From NCBI RefSeq assembly GCF_003434055.1, contig NZ_QVEX01000010.1, forward strand, positions 118,227 to 173,156: a stretch of DNA of 54,930 nt. The letters run 5' to 3'. The translations under genes were made by a program, and so were the position numbers. Shown here one piece after another: positions 36,765-45,805 of this stretch (positions are counted from its first letter, which is position 1; the number at the start of each line of letters is the position of its first letter). Under the pieces are notes generated by a model. The model ran no database searches and was not told the origin of the DNA. It was given only the letters and a program-made list of their open reading frames with translations. The DNA is from Enterocloster aldenensis (GTDB lineage: Bacteria; Bacillota; Clostridia; Lachnospirales; Lachnospiraceae).

Positions 36765-38057
36765 TCACATCAGCTGGTCCTGTAATCTCCTTAGCTGCAG
36801 AAGCATGGACTTATTATCCAGTTCCACCATATCGTAGGTTATGATTTCATCCTTCTTCACGTCACTGATAAGCTTCGCCCCCTTTGCCAGGCCCACGGGA
36901 AGCATATTGCCTTCCCTTGCAACCTCTGCCAGATCTATACTTGCGCGGTAGCAATACTCGCCAATGGCATCCAGTACCTGCCCTGCCTTCAAATCCATCT
37001 TAGCTATGGTTATGCATTCACTAGTCAGATGGTCCATGGGATGGGCCGTGGATTCCCCGTAAATCACTGCCTGGGCCGCGGTGATGGGCGTTTCAATGGA
37101 GCAGAGGTGGTACGGACGGTACAGAAGGTAATTAGGCCCGTCCCCCATATCCCTCTGGACCAGTCCATCGATAATCCTCTGGCTGTCCGTTGTGACAATC
37201 ACAAATACCCCCGGAGCAATATTGCCGATTGCAAAGTCCACAACCCCTTCCTTATCCAGGACGCCGCCCTGGCTCTTAAGGCTGTAAACCTTGGACAGCT
37301 GGTCCACATTACATTTGACACAGTGCATCCCGCGTACGTCAGGAATCAGTCCGGTGGCATTGGATACAGCGCACATTTCTATCATGGTTTTGGAGCCGTC
37401 CACAAATTCTATGAGCATCCTGGGGCTCATCTCCCGCTTGGCTGCCTTGTCGGCCCATTCCTTCATCCCCGGATTGGCATAGATGTCCAGGGGATTATTC
37501 TTCCCCTTTCCCGCCGCCACAATCTTAAAGCCCAGGGCTTTTGCGAACCGGTACAGTTCTACGATGGAACCAGGCTCGTCACCTGCTGTCAGGGAATACA
37601 CAACCCCGGCCTTTTCAGCCATTTTCCTGAGAATGGGGCCCACGGTAATATCACATTCCACATTCATCATGACAATGTGCTTTAAATGGTCAAAGCAGTC
37701 CAGGGAAATCCTGGCTCCCATTTCCGGCGAACCTGTGGCATCCACTACTGCCTGTACCCCGGACAGGCGGGTTGCAATCTTATAATCCGTGGTAGCGATA
37801 TACAATCCCTGCCGGAATGCATTTTCAGCTTCCTCCAGGTCCTCTGTCACGCATACCCCTTCCGTAACTCCTGCAAGCCGGTACGCATCCAGACAGATAT
37901 CGGTCCGGATATCCACCACCACCGATATTACCATTCCCTGCATCCCGCTGATTTGGGCCACAATATCCTTTCCCATCTGACCCGCGCCAACCAGGGCCAC
38001 GGATATGGGGGTTCCCTTTTCTTCCAATTCCTTCAGTTTCGTATCTATCTCGTACAT
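36765..38057 (-). CDS. COG4091-type NAD(P)-dependent oxidoreductase with SAF domain (DRL-like)
   Basis: A 430-residue protein. The N-terminal Rossmann region 'PISVALVGAGQMGKDIVAQI' resembles homoserine dehydrogenase; the middle contains 'GDEPGSIVELYRFAKALGFK' and 'YLLYRPYHLCSIETPITAAQ'; a SAF domain ends the protein ('GLAKGAKLISDVKKDEIITY'). This architecture matches COG4091, which includes the Brucella DXR-like enzyme DRL that makes 2-C-methyl-D-erythritol 4-phosphate from DXP. Members in sugar operons may have other substrates. Its place between kinases and dehydrogenases suggests a catabolic role here. The family call is fairly firm; the reaction is inference. Confidence 0.85.
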   Translation of the reverse strand: MYEIDTKLKELEEKGTPISVALVGAGQMGKDIVAQISGMQGMVISVVVDIRTDICLDAYRLAGVTEGVCVTEDLEEAENAFRQGLYIATTDYKIATRLSGVQAVVDATGSPEMGARISLDCFDHLKHIVMMNVECDITVGPILRKMAEKAGVVYSLTAGDEPGSIVELYRFAKALGFKIVAAGKGKNNPLDIYANPGMKEWADKAAKREMSPRMLIEFVDGSKTMIEMCAVSNATGLIPDVRGMHCVKCNVDQLSKVYSLKSQGGVLDKEGVVDFAIGNIAPGVFVIVTTDSQRIIDGLVQRDMGDGPNYLLYRPYHLCSIETPITAAQAVIYGESTAHPMDHLTSECITIAKMDLKAGQVLDAIGEYCYRASIDLAEVAREGNMLPVGLAKGAKLISDVKKDEIITYDMVELDNKSMLLQLRRLQDQLM

Positions 38058-38100
38058 TTTTTCTCCTCACATAATCATTTTTAGAAACACGGCACTGTGG

Positions 38101-39150
38101 TCATTCTGCGGTCATCCACGGCCTTACCATAATGTTTAAGGCTTTGCCGCATTTCATATCCATCATCCCCTGCACCAGTCCTTCCAGCGGGATTTCCCTG
38201 GAAATATACCTTTCCACGGAAACATTTCCCTGTTCAATCTGAGCCAGGGCTTTCTGCAGTCCGTCTCCAGGATAGGAGAAGGAGCCTACAACCATAATTT
38301 CATTATAATGAATCAGGTTGCTGTCCACATTGGCCATCCTGCGGCTGTCCCCAGGAGCCCCGCCGTATATGACCACGGTTCCGCGCCTGCGCACCATCCG
38401 CAGCGCATCATTCTGGACAACGGTTGTGGGAACCGCACAGATAACCACGTCCGCCCCAATCCCCTTTGTCAGCTCCAGGACCCGTTTTACAACCGCTTCC
38501 CTGTCACGGTTGTCCAAAATCTCATCCACTGGAAAACGTTTCACAAAGGGCAGGCGGTCAATCCCTGCCACAATCACCCTGGCCGCTCCCCTGGCCCGTG
38601 CAATCTCCGAATGCAGGCAGCCTACCGGGCCATCTCCTATCATCACCACGGTATCCCCCAGGGAAACATTGATACGCTCCTGACAGGCGCATACCCCCGA
38701 CACCTTTTCCGCGAATGCCGCCTGGATATAGGACAGGCCATCCGGGATTTTCTCCACAAACCCCCGTCTGAGCACAAAACCCGGAAGGGCGATATATTGG
38801 GCAAACCCACCCTGTACATGGGTTCCCAGCATCCTGTGGTTCTGACAGAGGTTTACCAGGCCGCGTTTACAATAATAACACTCCCCGCAGCTGATATCAG
38901 GAGCCGTGGCAATCCTGTCCCCAGGGCCAAACCGCGCGCCGTCGCCGGCCTCCTCCACAATTCCCGATATTTCATGCCCCATGATCTGATTCTTTATCCC
39001 GCCTTTAAGCCCCTGGAAATAATTCCGTATATCGCCGCCGCAGATACCGCAGGCCTCCACCCTGACCAGGATACCGTCAGGCGGACAGGAAGGTTTTGGG
39101 ACCTCCTTTACCACAATCCGTTCCACATCTTCATAAACAGCTGCTTTCAT
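38101..39150 (-). CDS. Zinc-binding dehydrogenase (sorbitol dehydrogenase-like MDR)
   Basis: A 349-residue MDR enzyme starting at ATG 39150, with GGAGG about 10 bases upstream. Catalytic zinc ligands lie in 'VEACGICGGDIRNYFQG' and 'IMGHEISGI'; the structural cluster is CGECYYCKRGLVNLC. Cofactor motif: 'VVMIGDGPVGCLHSEI'. The sequence is of the polyol/threonine dehydrogenase branch. It is the second MDR enzyme of this operon and may oxidise a different hydroxyl, or a phosphorylated polyol, from that used by the enzyme at 39799-40896. Confidence 0.91.
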   Translation of the reverse strand: MKAAVYEDVERIVVKEVPKPSCPPDGILVRVEACGICGGDIRNYFQGLKGGIKNQIMGHEISGIVEEAGDGARFGPGDRIATAPDISCGECYYCKRGLVNLCQNHRMLGTHVQGGFAQYIALPGFVLRRGFVEKIPDGLSYIQAAFAEKVSGVCACQERINVSLGDTVVMIGDGPVGCLHSEIARARGAARVIVAGIDRLPFVKRFPVDEILDNRDREAVVKRVLELTKGIGADVVICAVPTTVVQNDALRMVRRRGTVVIYGGAPGDSRRMANVDSNLIHYNEIMVVGSFSYPGDGLQKALAQIEQGNVSVERYISREIPLEGLVQGMMDMKCGKALNIMVRPWMTAE

Positions 39151-39176
39151 CCCGCCTTGACCTCCATATATCATCT

Positions 39177-39785
39177 TTATTCCTTGTTATGTACTAGCCT
39201 GTCCCCCACAGCGCCTCCGGGATGGATAAGCGCAAACCGTTCCCTGGTATAGCCGGTTTTTTCCATAAGGTAAATGGCGACCGCGTCAAAATATGCAATG
39301 ACCGCCATGGTGCTGGCAGTGGCCAGCATGTTGAACAGGTCCGGCTCATGGCTTATCTTAATCCGTATTGCCAAATCCGCGGACGTTCCCAGCTTGGACG
39401 ACAGATTCTCCGTCACCCCTGCAATCCAGGCGTGCTTCCCCTTCAGGCTGTCAATCAGATTCACAATCTCGGCCGTATTGCCTCCCTTGGATATCAGGAT
39501 GACCACATCCCCAGCCTGTACCACGCCCAGACCTCCATGGACCGCGTCCCCCGGCGACAGGAAGCTGGAAGGAAACTCCACACAGGAAAAGGAATGTGCC
39601 GCCTTCCTGGCGGCGGCGGCAGATGTGCCAACCCCTGCAAAAAAAATCCTGTTTCCATTCTCCCTGGCCGCTTCCAGAACCTCACATAGCCGCCCTGCTG
39701 CCTGGTAATCCACTGTGCCGCAAAGCCGGGATACTTCCATGGACTCTGTTTCCCAGACATATTTAAATTTATCACCAATCTCCAT
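39177..39785 (-). CDS. SIS domain protein (sugar phosphate isomerase-like)
   Basis: A 202-residue single SIS domain starting at ATG 39785, with GGGAGG 7 bases upstream. Phosphosugar-binding stretches are 'IFFAGVGTSAAAARKAAHSF' and 'VVILISKGGNTAEIVNLIDS', with 'ALIHPGGAVGDRL' near the end. This last is like KdsD/GutQ arabinose-5-phosphate isomerases, but the paired CBS domains are missing. It most likely interconverts an aldose and ketose phosphate made by the FGGY kinases of the same operon. Confidence 0.88.
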   Translation of the reverse strand: MEIGDKFKYVWETESMEVSRLCGTVDYQAAGRLCEVLEAARENGNRIFFAGVGTSAAAARKAAHSFSCVEFPSSFLSPGDAVHGGLGVVQAGDVVILISKGGNTAEIVNLIDSLKGKHAWIAGVTENLSSKLGTSADLAIRIKISHEPDLFNMLATASTMAVIAYFDAVAIYLMEKTGYTRERFALIHPGGAVGDRLVHNKE

Positions 39786-39798
39786 CCTATGTCCTCCC

Positions 39799-40896
39799 TT
39801 AATGCAGCACCACCTTAATTGACTGTGTGCCGTCCTTTGCCAGGGCAAATGCCTTCTCATACTCCTCCAGCTTAAAATCGTGGGTTATGATTTTATCCAC
39901 GTCAATCAGCTCTTTTGCCAGCATGTCCACCGCAACCGGATATCCTTCTATACCGCTTATGTGGGCTCCGATTACATCCAGTTCCTTCCGGTCGCCGATG
40001 ATGCTCCAGTCCACCGCCGTATCATTCATGAACACACTGAATTCCACGTATCTTCCATGGGACCTGACCATTTTAAGTCCCTGCAGCACGCCCTCTGAAT
40101 GGCCGGAACAATGGATGTATACATCGCATCCCAATCCGCCTGTGAGTTTTTTTATCTCCTCCACCACATCACATTCCTTTGGATTGAAAACATAGTCCGC
40201 ACCATACTCTTTTGCAATCTGAAGCCGGTTCTCACGCACATCAATACCAATGACCAGCCTGGGGTTTTTCTTCATGGCCAGCTGCAGGTCACATAAACCA
40301 ATGGGGCCAAGACCTGCCACCACAACCACGTCCTTAAACTTTATATCTGCCCGTTCTATGGTATGTACGGCACAGGAAAGGGGTTCAATCATAGCCGTAT
40401 TTCTTTCAGGAATGGTTTCCGGGACCTTTATTACCCTGGAACCCCTGTAGTATTTCATGTACTCAGCCATGGAACCTTCCGCAACCTTTTTCTTGCTTCC
40501 ATAGATATCCGTCTTAACACACATCCAATGTTCACCATTCTGGCAGAAATAGCACTCCCCACAGGCAATCACCTGTTCAGCCACCGCCATATCCCCCAGG
40601 TTAAGGCCGTACTTTTCCCTGGCCCTGTCCCCTATGGCCACCACGCGTCCTGTAAATTCATGTCCCAGTGTCACCGGTTCGTCTACCCATTTGGGAAGCA
40701 CACCTCCGCCCCAGAACATCTGGGCTCCATCCACGATTTTTATATCCCCTGCGCAGATTCCTGTTCCCAATACCTTTACAAGTATTTCGTCTTCGTCAAT
40801 CTCCGGGACCGGAACCTCTTCATACCGCAGGTCCCCGGGACCATAAATCCTCAGGGCCTTCATTTTTGTGGGGATGTTTTTTTCTCTAATCATCAT
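39799..40896 (-). CDS. Zinc-dependent polyol dehydrogenase, erythritol/L-threitol dehydrogenase-like
   Basis: A 365-residue MDR enzyme. Catalytic zinc motifs: 'VLGTGICAGDIKIVDG' and 'VTLGHEFTGRV'; structural cluster CGECYFCQNGEHWMC; cofactor loop 'VVVAGLGPIGLCDLQL'. Several stretches ('SMAEYM', 'CDVYIHCSGH', 'TAVDWSIIGDRKELDVIGAH') match my memory of the mycobacterial erythritol/L-threitol dehydrogenase EltD, unlike general alcohol dehydrogenases. If so it oxidises a four-carbon polyol to erythrulose. It is the first enzyme gene after the transporter genes, as expected for the first catabolic step. Confidence 0.85.
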   Translation of the reverse strand: MMIREKNIPTKMKALRIYGPGDLRYEEVPVPEIDEDEILVKVLGTGICAGDIKIVDGAQMFWGGGVLPKWVDEPVTLGHEFTGRVVAIGDRAREKYGLNLGDMAVAEQVIACGECYFCQNGEHWMCVKTDIYGSKKKVAEGSMAEYMKYYRGSRVIKVPETIPERNTAMIEPLSCAVHTIERADIKFKDVVVVAGLGPIGLCDLQLAMKKNPRLVIGIDVRENRLQIAKEYGADYVFNPKECDVVEEIKKLTGGLGCDVYIHCSGHSEGVLQGLKMVRSHGRYVEFSVFMNDTAVDWSIIGDRKELDVIGAHISGIEGYPVAVDMLAKELIDVDKIITHDFKLEEYEKAFALAKDGTQSIKVVLH

Positions 40897-40916
40897 TTAA
40901 CCTCCTGGTTCATTAT

Positions 40917-41897
40917 TTATTGCCTGACATGGCTGCTGTATCTATACTTCAAGCTGTCCATAAACATGGATGCAAATATGACAACTCCGTTCATAATGGG
41001 AATCAAATAAGTAGATACCCCCACCAGGCCCAGAATATTTTCAATCATTGTTATAATTAAAAATCCCATGCATACCCCGGGAAAAACTTTTCCGTATCCG
41101 CCAAACAGGCTGATACCTCCCAGCACAGAAATCGCAATGGCGTCAAACTCCCAGGAAACGCCAATGGTCTGCTGGATTGTACCCAGATTGGCGGCGCAGT
41201 AGAATCCGGAAAGGGCCGCAAATATACCGCAGAGCATGACGCACAGGAACCTGGTTGAATCCGTGTTGATGCCCAGCATCCTGGCCGCCTTTATATTGCA
41301 TCCGATGGCGTAAACATTTTTCCCAAATCCTGTAATGGACAGCACCAGATGCAGGATGACCACAAGGGAGATGACCAGTATCAGGACCGTAGGAAACCCT
41401 CCGATTGTATCAGTCATAAAACCGTATATATTCTCCGGCATATAGATGTACATGCTCTTGGTAATCACCATGGCAATCCCTCTTAAGACCAGCTGCATGC
41501 CCAGGGTAACAAGAAGAGGACTCAAACGCATCTTCACCATGAAAATTCCATTCACAACACCAACCGCAGCCCCTGTCAGGATACATACCAGGATACCTCC
41601 CGCCGTTCCTATGTTCAGGTCCCGCATGGCGATACCGGACAATACCATAGAAAGGTAGGCCACAGAACCTACAGAAAGGTCAGTAAGTCCGGTTAACAGG
41701 ACAAGGCTGATTCCACAGGCAATAATCAGGTACTGTCCATTGTTAAGCAGCATGCTGAACATATTCCTTATAGTAAGAAAGTTGGGCGAAGCATTGGCGC
41801 TGATTATGATAATCAAAACCAGCACAATATAGAGGGCATAATCCAGGAGCCAGAGATTTAATTTTTTGCCGAAGCTCATTCTATTATTATCCATCAT
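40917..41897 (-). CDS. RbsC-type sugar ABC permease (second of two)
   Basis: A 326-residue hydrophobic protein of the CUT2 permease family, with 'SLVLLTGLTDLSVGSVAYLS' and 'ISVLGGISLFGGYGKVFPGV'. It starts 2 bases after the ATPase stop. With the permease at 43421-44425 it likely forms a heterodimeric channel, as in LsrCD or XylH-like variants; most RbsC systems use a homodimer. The substrate is inferred to be the polyol or sugar metabolised by the downstream genes. Confidence 0.92.
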   Translation of the reverse strand: MMDNNRMSFGKKLNLWLLDYALYIVLVLIIIISANASPNFLTIRNMFSMLLNNGQYLIIACGISLVLLTGLTDLSVGSVAYLSMVLSGIAMRDLNIGTAGGILVCILTGAAVGVVNGIFMVKMRLSPLLVTLGMQLVLRGIAMVITKSMYIYMPENIYGFMTDTIGGFPTVLILVISLVVILHLVLSITGFGKNVYAIGCNIKAARMLGINTDSTRFLCVMLCGIFAALSGFYCAANLGTIQQTIGVSWEFDAIAISVLGGISLFGGYGKVFPGVCMGFLIITMIENILGLVGVSTYLIPIMNGVVIFASMFMDSLKYRYSSHVRQ

Positions 41898-41899
41898 CT

Positions 41900-43414
41900 T
41901 TACCCCTCACCAATACATTCTTTTATCAGCCTCTGGTTGTTGATTTCCCCATGCTTCAGGTATGCACCCACACTGCCGTCTTGCAGCACCACGATATTAT
42001 CCGCCAGCTTCTGTATCTCCTCTGTCTCAGAGGAAATGACAATGCAGGACATGCCCCTGGACGCCAGCTGCCGTATCAGGTTCTGGATTTCCACCTTTGC
42101 ACCCACATCCACTCCGCGGGTAGGCTCGTCCAATATAAGGATTTCAGGGTCCTTAGACAGCCATTTGCTTATGACCACCTTTTGCTGGTTTCCGCCAGAC
42201 AGCTGCATGACCAAGGCTTCGCAGCCGGATGCGGCAATATGCAGGTCTTCTATGAATCGTTCCCCCTCAGCCCTTTCTTTTTTAGAGTTCAATACCCTGA
42301 GAAAGGTGCTGCTAAAAGCCCCCAGATTGGCTGCCGTCGTATTCCTCCACAGCTGCATGGGAAGGTATAACCCGTCATAATGCCTGCCCTCAGTCACATA
42401 ACCGCATTTTTTAAACAGCTTTTTAGGGGAAATCGGCTTTAATTCACCGTTGTAGCTGTACAGCAGACTGCCGCCCGACATCTTATCCAGACCCAAAATA
42501 GTCCGCACGGTTTCCGTACGCCCGGATCCAAGGAGCCCCCACAGTCCCAGCACCTCTCCCCTGTGAAGATCAAAACTGATTCCCTTTGGAGAGCGTTCCC
42601 CTGACAGTTCCCTGACACGGAGTACAACCTCCTCTTTCATATTGCTTTCCACCTCGCTGAATACAACCTTCACCGGAACCATATAATTCACAATTTTTTC
42701 CTTCTTCAGCTCCTGTACGGTTCCCTTGCAGACAACCTGGCCGTCACGCATCACAATCACCCGGTCACAGATAATCTCCACCTCATCCAGATAATGGGTT
42801 ATGTAGATGATTGTCTTTCCGTCCCGTTTCAAATTCCGTATGACCTGAAACAGGTTCTCCTTTTCCTTCATTGACAGGGAAGACGTGGGTTCATCAAACA
42901 GAAGGATTTCCCCGCCCAGGGAAAGTGCCCTTGCAATCTGTACAATCTGCTGCTCCCCTACCGACAGGTCGATTACCTTTTTCATAGGGTCCACGCTGCA
43001 GCCCAATGGTCCCAGTAATGCTGATGCCTTTTGGCACAGCTCCTTTTTGTTAAGGATTGGCAGATACTTGAATTTCCGGTGTTCCTTTAACTCTACCAGG
43101 AAAATATTCTCATAAACCGTCAGGTTATCAAATAATTGGACCTCCTGCTGGATAAATGCAATGCCATGGTTTCTGGATTCATTGGGAGAATGAATCTGCA
43201 CCGTTTTATCATGTATCAGGATTTCCCCTTCGTCTGCTTTGAGGACACCGCCCAGCACATTCATCAAAGTGGATTTACCCGCCCCGTTTACCCCCAAAAG
43301 AGCCACCACTTCACCGCCATAAGCTTCTATGGACACGTCCTTTAGGGCATATACGCCCGGAAAACGCTTATGGCAATTCCTTATTTTTAACGTTGCTTCC
43401 AAAGTACCTTCCAT
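41900..43414 (-). CDS. RbsA-type sugar ABC ATPase
   Basis: A 504-residue protein with two fused ATPase domains. Domain 1: Walker A GVNGAGKS (41-48), signature LSVGEQQIVQIARALS, Walker B ILLFDEPTSSLS. Domain 2: degenerate P-loop GLLGSGRTE, signature LSGGNQQKVVIS, Walker B ILILDEPTRGVDV. It lies between the two permease genes, with 2- and 6-base gaps, indicating tight coupling. Energises uptake of the operon's sugar. Confidence 0.94.
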   Translation of the reverse strand: MEGTLEATLKIRNCHKRFPGVYALKDVSIEAYGGEVVALLGVNGAGKSTLMNVLGGVLKADEGEILIHDKTVQIHSPNESRNHGIAFIQQEVQLFDNLTVYENIFLVELKEHRKFKYLPILNKKELCQKASALLGPLGCSVDPMKKVIDLSVGEQQIVQIARALSLGGEILLFDEPTSSLSMKEKENLFQVIRNLKRDGKTIIYITHYLDEVEIICDRVIVMRDGQVVCKGTVQELKKEKIVNYMVPVKVVFSEVESNMKEEVVLRVRELSGERSPKGISFDLHRGEVLGLWGLLGSGRTETVRTILGLDKMSGGSLLYSYNGELKPISPKKLFKKCGYVTEGRHYDGLYLPMQLWRNTTAANLGAFSSTFLRVLNSKKERAEGERFIEDLHIAASGCEALVMQLSGGNQQKVVISKWLSKDPEILILDEPTRGVDVGAKVEIQNLIRQLASRGMSCIVISSETEEIQKLADNIVVLQDGSVGAYLKHGEINNQRLIKECIGEG

Positions 43415-43420
43415 CCTTCC

Positions 43421-44425
43421 TTATTTTATCTTCACCTTTGCAGTGGTGGTGTTCAGACGGTAATCCAGTATGGTCGCAAGAATTATGATACATCCCTTGA
43501 TTACCTGGGCCGGATACGACTGAACCCCCAGCAGGTTCAGGGTAATGGAGGTGGTTGATATGACAATGGCACCTACTGCCACCCCGATTGCCGTTCCGCG
43601 CCCGCCCCGGTCAGAAGCCCCTCCGATGACCGCGGCTGCAAGGACCTCCGTGAGCATGGAAGGCGATACCATCCTGGCCGTGGCGCAGCCGCTCTGCACG
43701 GAAAGCATGATTCCGGCAATCCCCGCCATAAGGGCACCTATGAGGTAAGCACATATGGTAACCATCTTTACCGGAACCCCGGAAACCTGAGCCGTATGTT
43801 TATTAGTACCTATAAAATACAGCCACCGTCCAAATACTGTTTTTACCAGAATAAAATGCAGGATACCTACAAGTATCAGAAATACCACCACATACATTGG
43901 AATGATTCCTGCAATCTTTGATTTGAAGAAATCCGTCAGTACATCCGGCACCCCCCGAACCGACTCATAGTTTGTATACCATTTTGCAAACCCATCGGCA
44001 ACATTCATCATGGCCAGCGTCACAATCATGGGGGACATCCTAAAGACTGCCACAGATATGCCGCTTACCAGACCGCCAAGCATACAGACCGCTATTATAA
44101 TCAGACATCCTGTCATCCAATTGCCTGAATGGGACATATAGGTAACCCCTACCACTGATCCCATTGCCAATACACAGGGGAGGGAAATGTCAATGCCGCC
44201 TGTAATCAGTACAAATGCCAGCCCCAGGGACATGGTTCCATAGATGGCTGCCTGGGTTATGATATTAAACTGGTTATATGCAGATGAAAAGTTAGGTACA
44301 AATATAATCAAAAGTACATATACGGCTGCTCCTGCCGCCAACAGGGCAATTCGTTCCTTTGTCCGGAATGAAAGCTGCGTCATCCCTGTCGTTTTACCGC
44401 CATTCTTATCTTGTATATTATCCAT
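43421..44425 (-). CDS. RbsC-type sugar ABC permease (first of two)
   Basis: A 334-residue CUT2 permease with 'AFVLITGGIDISLPCVLAMG' and 'AAVIGGASDRGGRGTAIGVA'. It follows the binding-protein gene across a 109-base gap with a stable hairpin. The sequence is distinct from the second permease (about a quarter to a third identical by eye), so the two are probably different halves of one channel. Confidence 0.92.
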   Translation of the reverse strand: MDNIQDKNGGKTTGMTQLSFRTKERIALLAAGAAVYVLLIIFVPNFSSAYNQFNIITQAAIYGTMSLGLAFVLITGGIDISLPCVLAMGSVVGVTYMSHSGNWMTGCLIIIAVCMLGGLVSGISVAVFRMSPMIVTLAMMNVADGFAKWYTNYESVRGVPDVLTDFFKSKIAGIIPMYVVVFLILVGILHFILVKTVFGRWLYFIGTNKHTAQVSGVPVKMVTICAYLIGALMAGIAGIMLSVQSGCATARMVSPSMLTEVLAAAVIGGASDRGGRGTAIGVAVGAIVISTTSITLNLLGVQSYPAQVIKGCIIILATILDYRLNTTTAKVKIK

Positions 44426-44488
44426 CCCCTATTGCCCCTAATCTTAAGTGTATTTCTTAACTTAGAAAGTTTTTGAAAATCCACTAGT

Positions 44489-44521
44489 ACAGCCCGGAAA
44501 GGCACTGCCACTCCGGGCTGT
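44489..44521 (-). other. Stable hairpin between binding protein and permease genes
   Basis: ACAGCCCGGA (44489-44498) and TCCGGGCTGT (44512-44521) form a perfect 10-bp stem with a 13-base loop. On the minus strand it starts 14 bases after the binding-protein stop and has no T-run. Such hairpins often protect the binding-protein mRNA, giving more binding protein than permease. Confidence 0.8.
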
Positions 44522-44534
44522 CAGCTTCTTCTTT

Positions 44535-45698
44535 CTATTTCAGATACTGGCTCAAATCTGAATCGGAATACTCCAGACACCACAGATAGTCAATCTTGTT
44601 ATAGTTATCCTGATCCACGGTGTCGCCCTGAATCTTGAATATTTCTCCGTTCAGATCCTTACCTTCCATATAATCAATTACACATTCAGCTGCCTTCACC
44701 GCATTCAGCCATACAGGATTCTCTGTGCTGGATTCCTGATAGCCTGTTGCTATGGCTACAAAACCATCTGCAAATACATCGGTCCCCGCAATGTACACAT
44801 GGCCTTCCTCGCCCCGCTTATGCCATTTGCCTGCACGCTGAAGGGCTGTGGAATATCCTGAATACTGTGAATCAGACGGTACATAAAGACAGTTTGAATC
44901 CGGGTAGGTCTGCAGGGCGGAGGTCAGATTGGTCAGGCATGTTGCCGGATCCCACTGTCCGCAGGACACGGTTGTGGCAATCTCCACATTCCATTCCTTA
45001 CAGGCATCCTCGGTACCCTTCTGCCTGTTGATGGCATTTACGTCATTTTCATATCCCATGACAACAATCATATCCTTAGGCTCAATGCCGTCATCCTTCA
45101 TATACTCAAACATCCTGATGGTGGACGCATATCCCTGGTCATAGCTGTCCATATTGACCGTGGCATCCGGAATTTCATCCTCCGAAGCGCTGCTGTCTGC
45201 CTCACGGCAGAAAAAGATGCTGCCCACATCATTGGAATGGCATTCCTTTACAGCTGCCAGGCTTGCTACATTGTCAATTGCGTTGAGGATAATCACATCG
45301 CATCCTGACCCAATCATATCCTGGACATTGGAATACTCCCTGTTCACATCTCCGTCTGAGGATACCGATACATACTCCAGCTTATATCCGGCTTTGGCCG
45401 CCTGCTCTTCCATTGCCTTTTTCACGTAATCATTGTAAGCGTTCATAATCGGTTCGTTCAGCGCGCTGATGACAAATCCTACCTTCACCTTCTTATCCCC
45501 GGATGCTTCCTGGGCCGAAGTTTCTGCCTGGTCCGATGTCTCTGCCTGGGCTGTTTCTGTCTTGTCAGGTGCTTCTTTCGCCGGTGCTTCTGTGACTGCC
45601 GTCGTGGCGGATGCAGTTTCCTGCGGCTTGCCCGCACACCCTGCAAGACACCCTGCAACCATCGCCAGTGTAAGAATACTACTAATAAGTTTCTTCAT
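44535..45698 (-). CDS. Sugar ABC transporter substrate-binding lipoprotein
   Basis: A 387-residue RbsB-like protein. The signal ends in lipobox LAGC (Cys about 21), followed by a Thr/Ala/Glu-rich linker. The ligand-binding domain begins 'KKVKVGFVISALNEPIMNAY' with 'GSGCDVIILNAIDNVASLAA' and 'VYIAGTDVFADGFVAIATGY', typical of type I sugar-binding proteins. AAGGAGG lies 7 bases before the ATG. First gene of the long operon; it should define which sugar or polyol is captured. The family is sure, but specificity cannot be read directly. Confidence 0.94.
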   Translation of the reverse strand: MKKLISSILTLAMVAGCLAGCAGKPQETASATTAVTEAPAKEAPDKTETAQAETSDQAETSAQEASGDKKVKVGFVISALNEPIMNAYNDYVKKAMEEQAAKAGYKLEYVSVSSDGDVNREYSNVQDMIGSGCDVIILNAIDNVASLAAVKECHSNDVGSIFFCREADSSASEDEIPDATVNMDSYDQGYASTIRMFEYMKDDGIEPKDMIVVMGYENDVNAINRQKGTEDACKEWNVEIATTVSCGQWDPATCLTNLTSALQTYPDSNCLYVPSDSQYSGYSTALQRAGKWHKRGEEGHVYIAGTDVFADGFVAIATGYQESSTENPVWLNAVKAAECVIDYMEGKDLNGEIFKIQGDTVDQDNYNKIDYLWCLEYSDSDLSQYLK

Positions 45699-45723
45699 TT
45701 CATTTCCTCCTTAGTGTTTTATT

Positions 45724-45743
45724 AAAATTCATATTTGAATTTT
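45724..45743. promoter_or_regulatory. Inverted repeat AAAATTCA-N4-TGAATTTT
   Basis: A perfect 8-bp inverted repeat lies between the operon promoter and its first gene. TTTGAAATTAT occurs just beside it (about 45747-45757) and again at about 45981-45991 near the regulator. RpiR/MurR operators often have TGAAA...TTTCA forms, so these are candidate sites for the divergent regulator. Confidence 0.5.
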
Positions 45744-45776
45744 ATTTTTGAAATTATCCCCTCCCGTGCTGTATGT

Positions 45777-45805
45777 ATTGTAACATAGACATTGTTTCTC
45801 ACCAA
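45777..45805 (-). promoter_or_regulatory. Promoter of the ten-gene sugar operon
   Basis: On the minus strand, -10 TACAAT (45777-45782) and -35 TTGGTG (45800-45805) are 17 bases apart. The leader is about 70 bases and contains the inverted repeat at 45724-45743. Confidence 0.65.

Noticed and set aside
38308..39252. Plus-strand open frame of 314 codons opposite the zinc dehydrogenase
   Set aside because: Overlaps a dehydrogenase with all zinc and cofactor motifs; the plus-strand product is rich in His/Pro as expected for an antisense frame.
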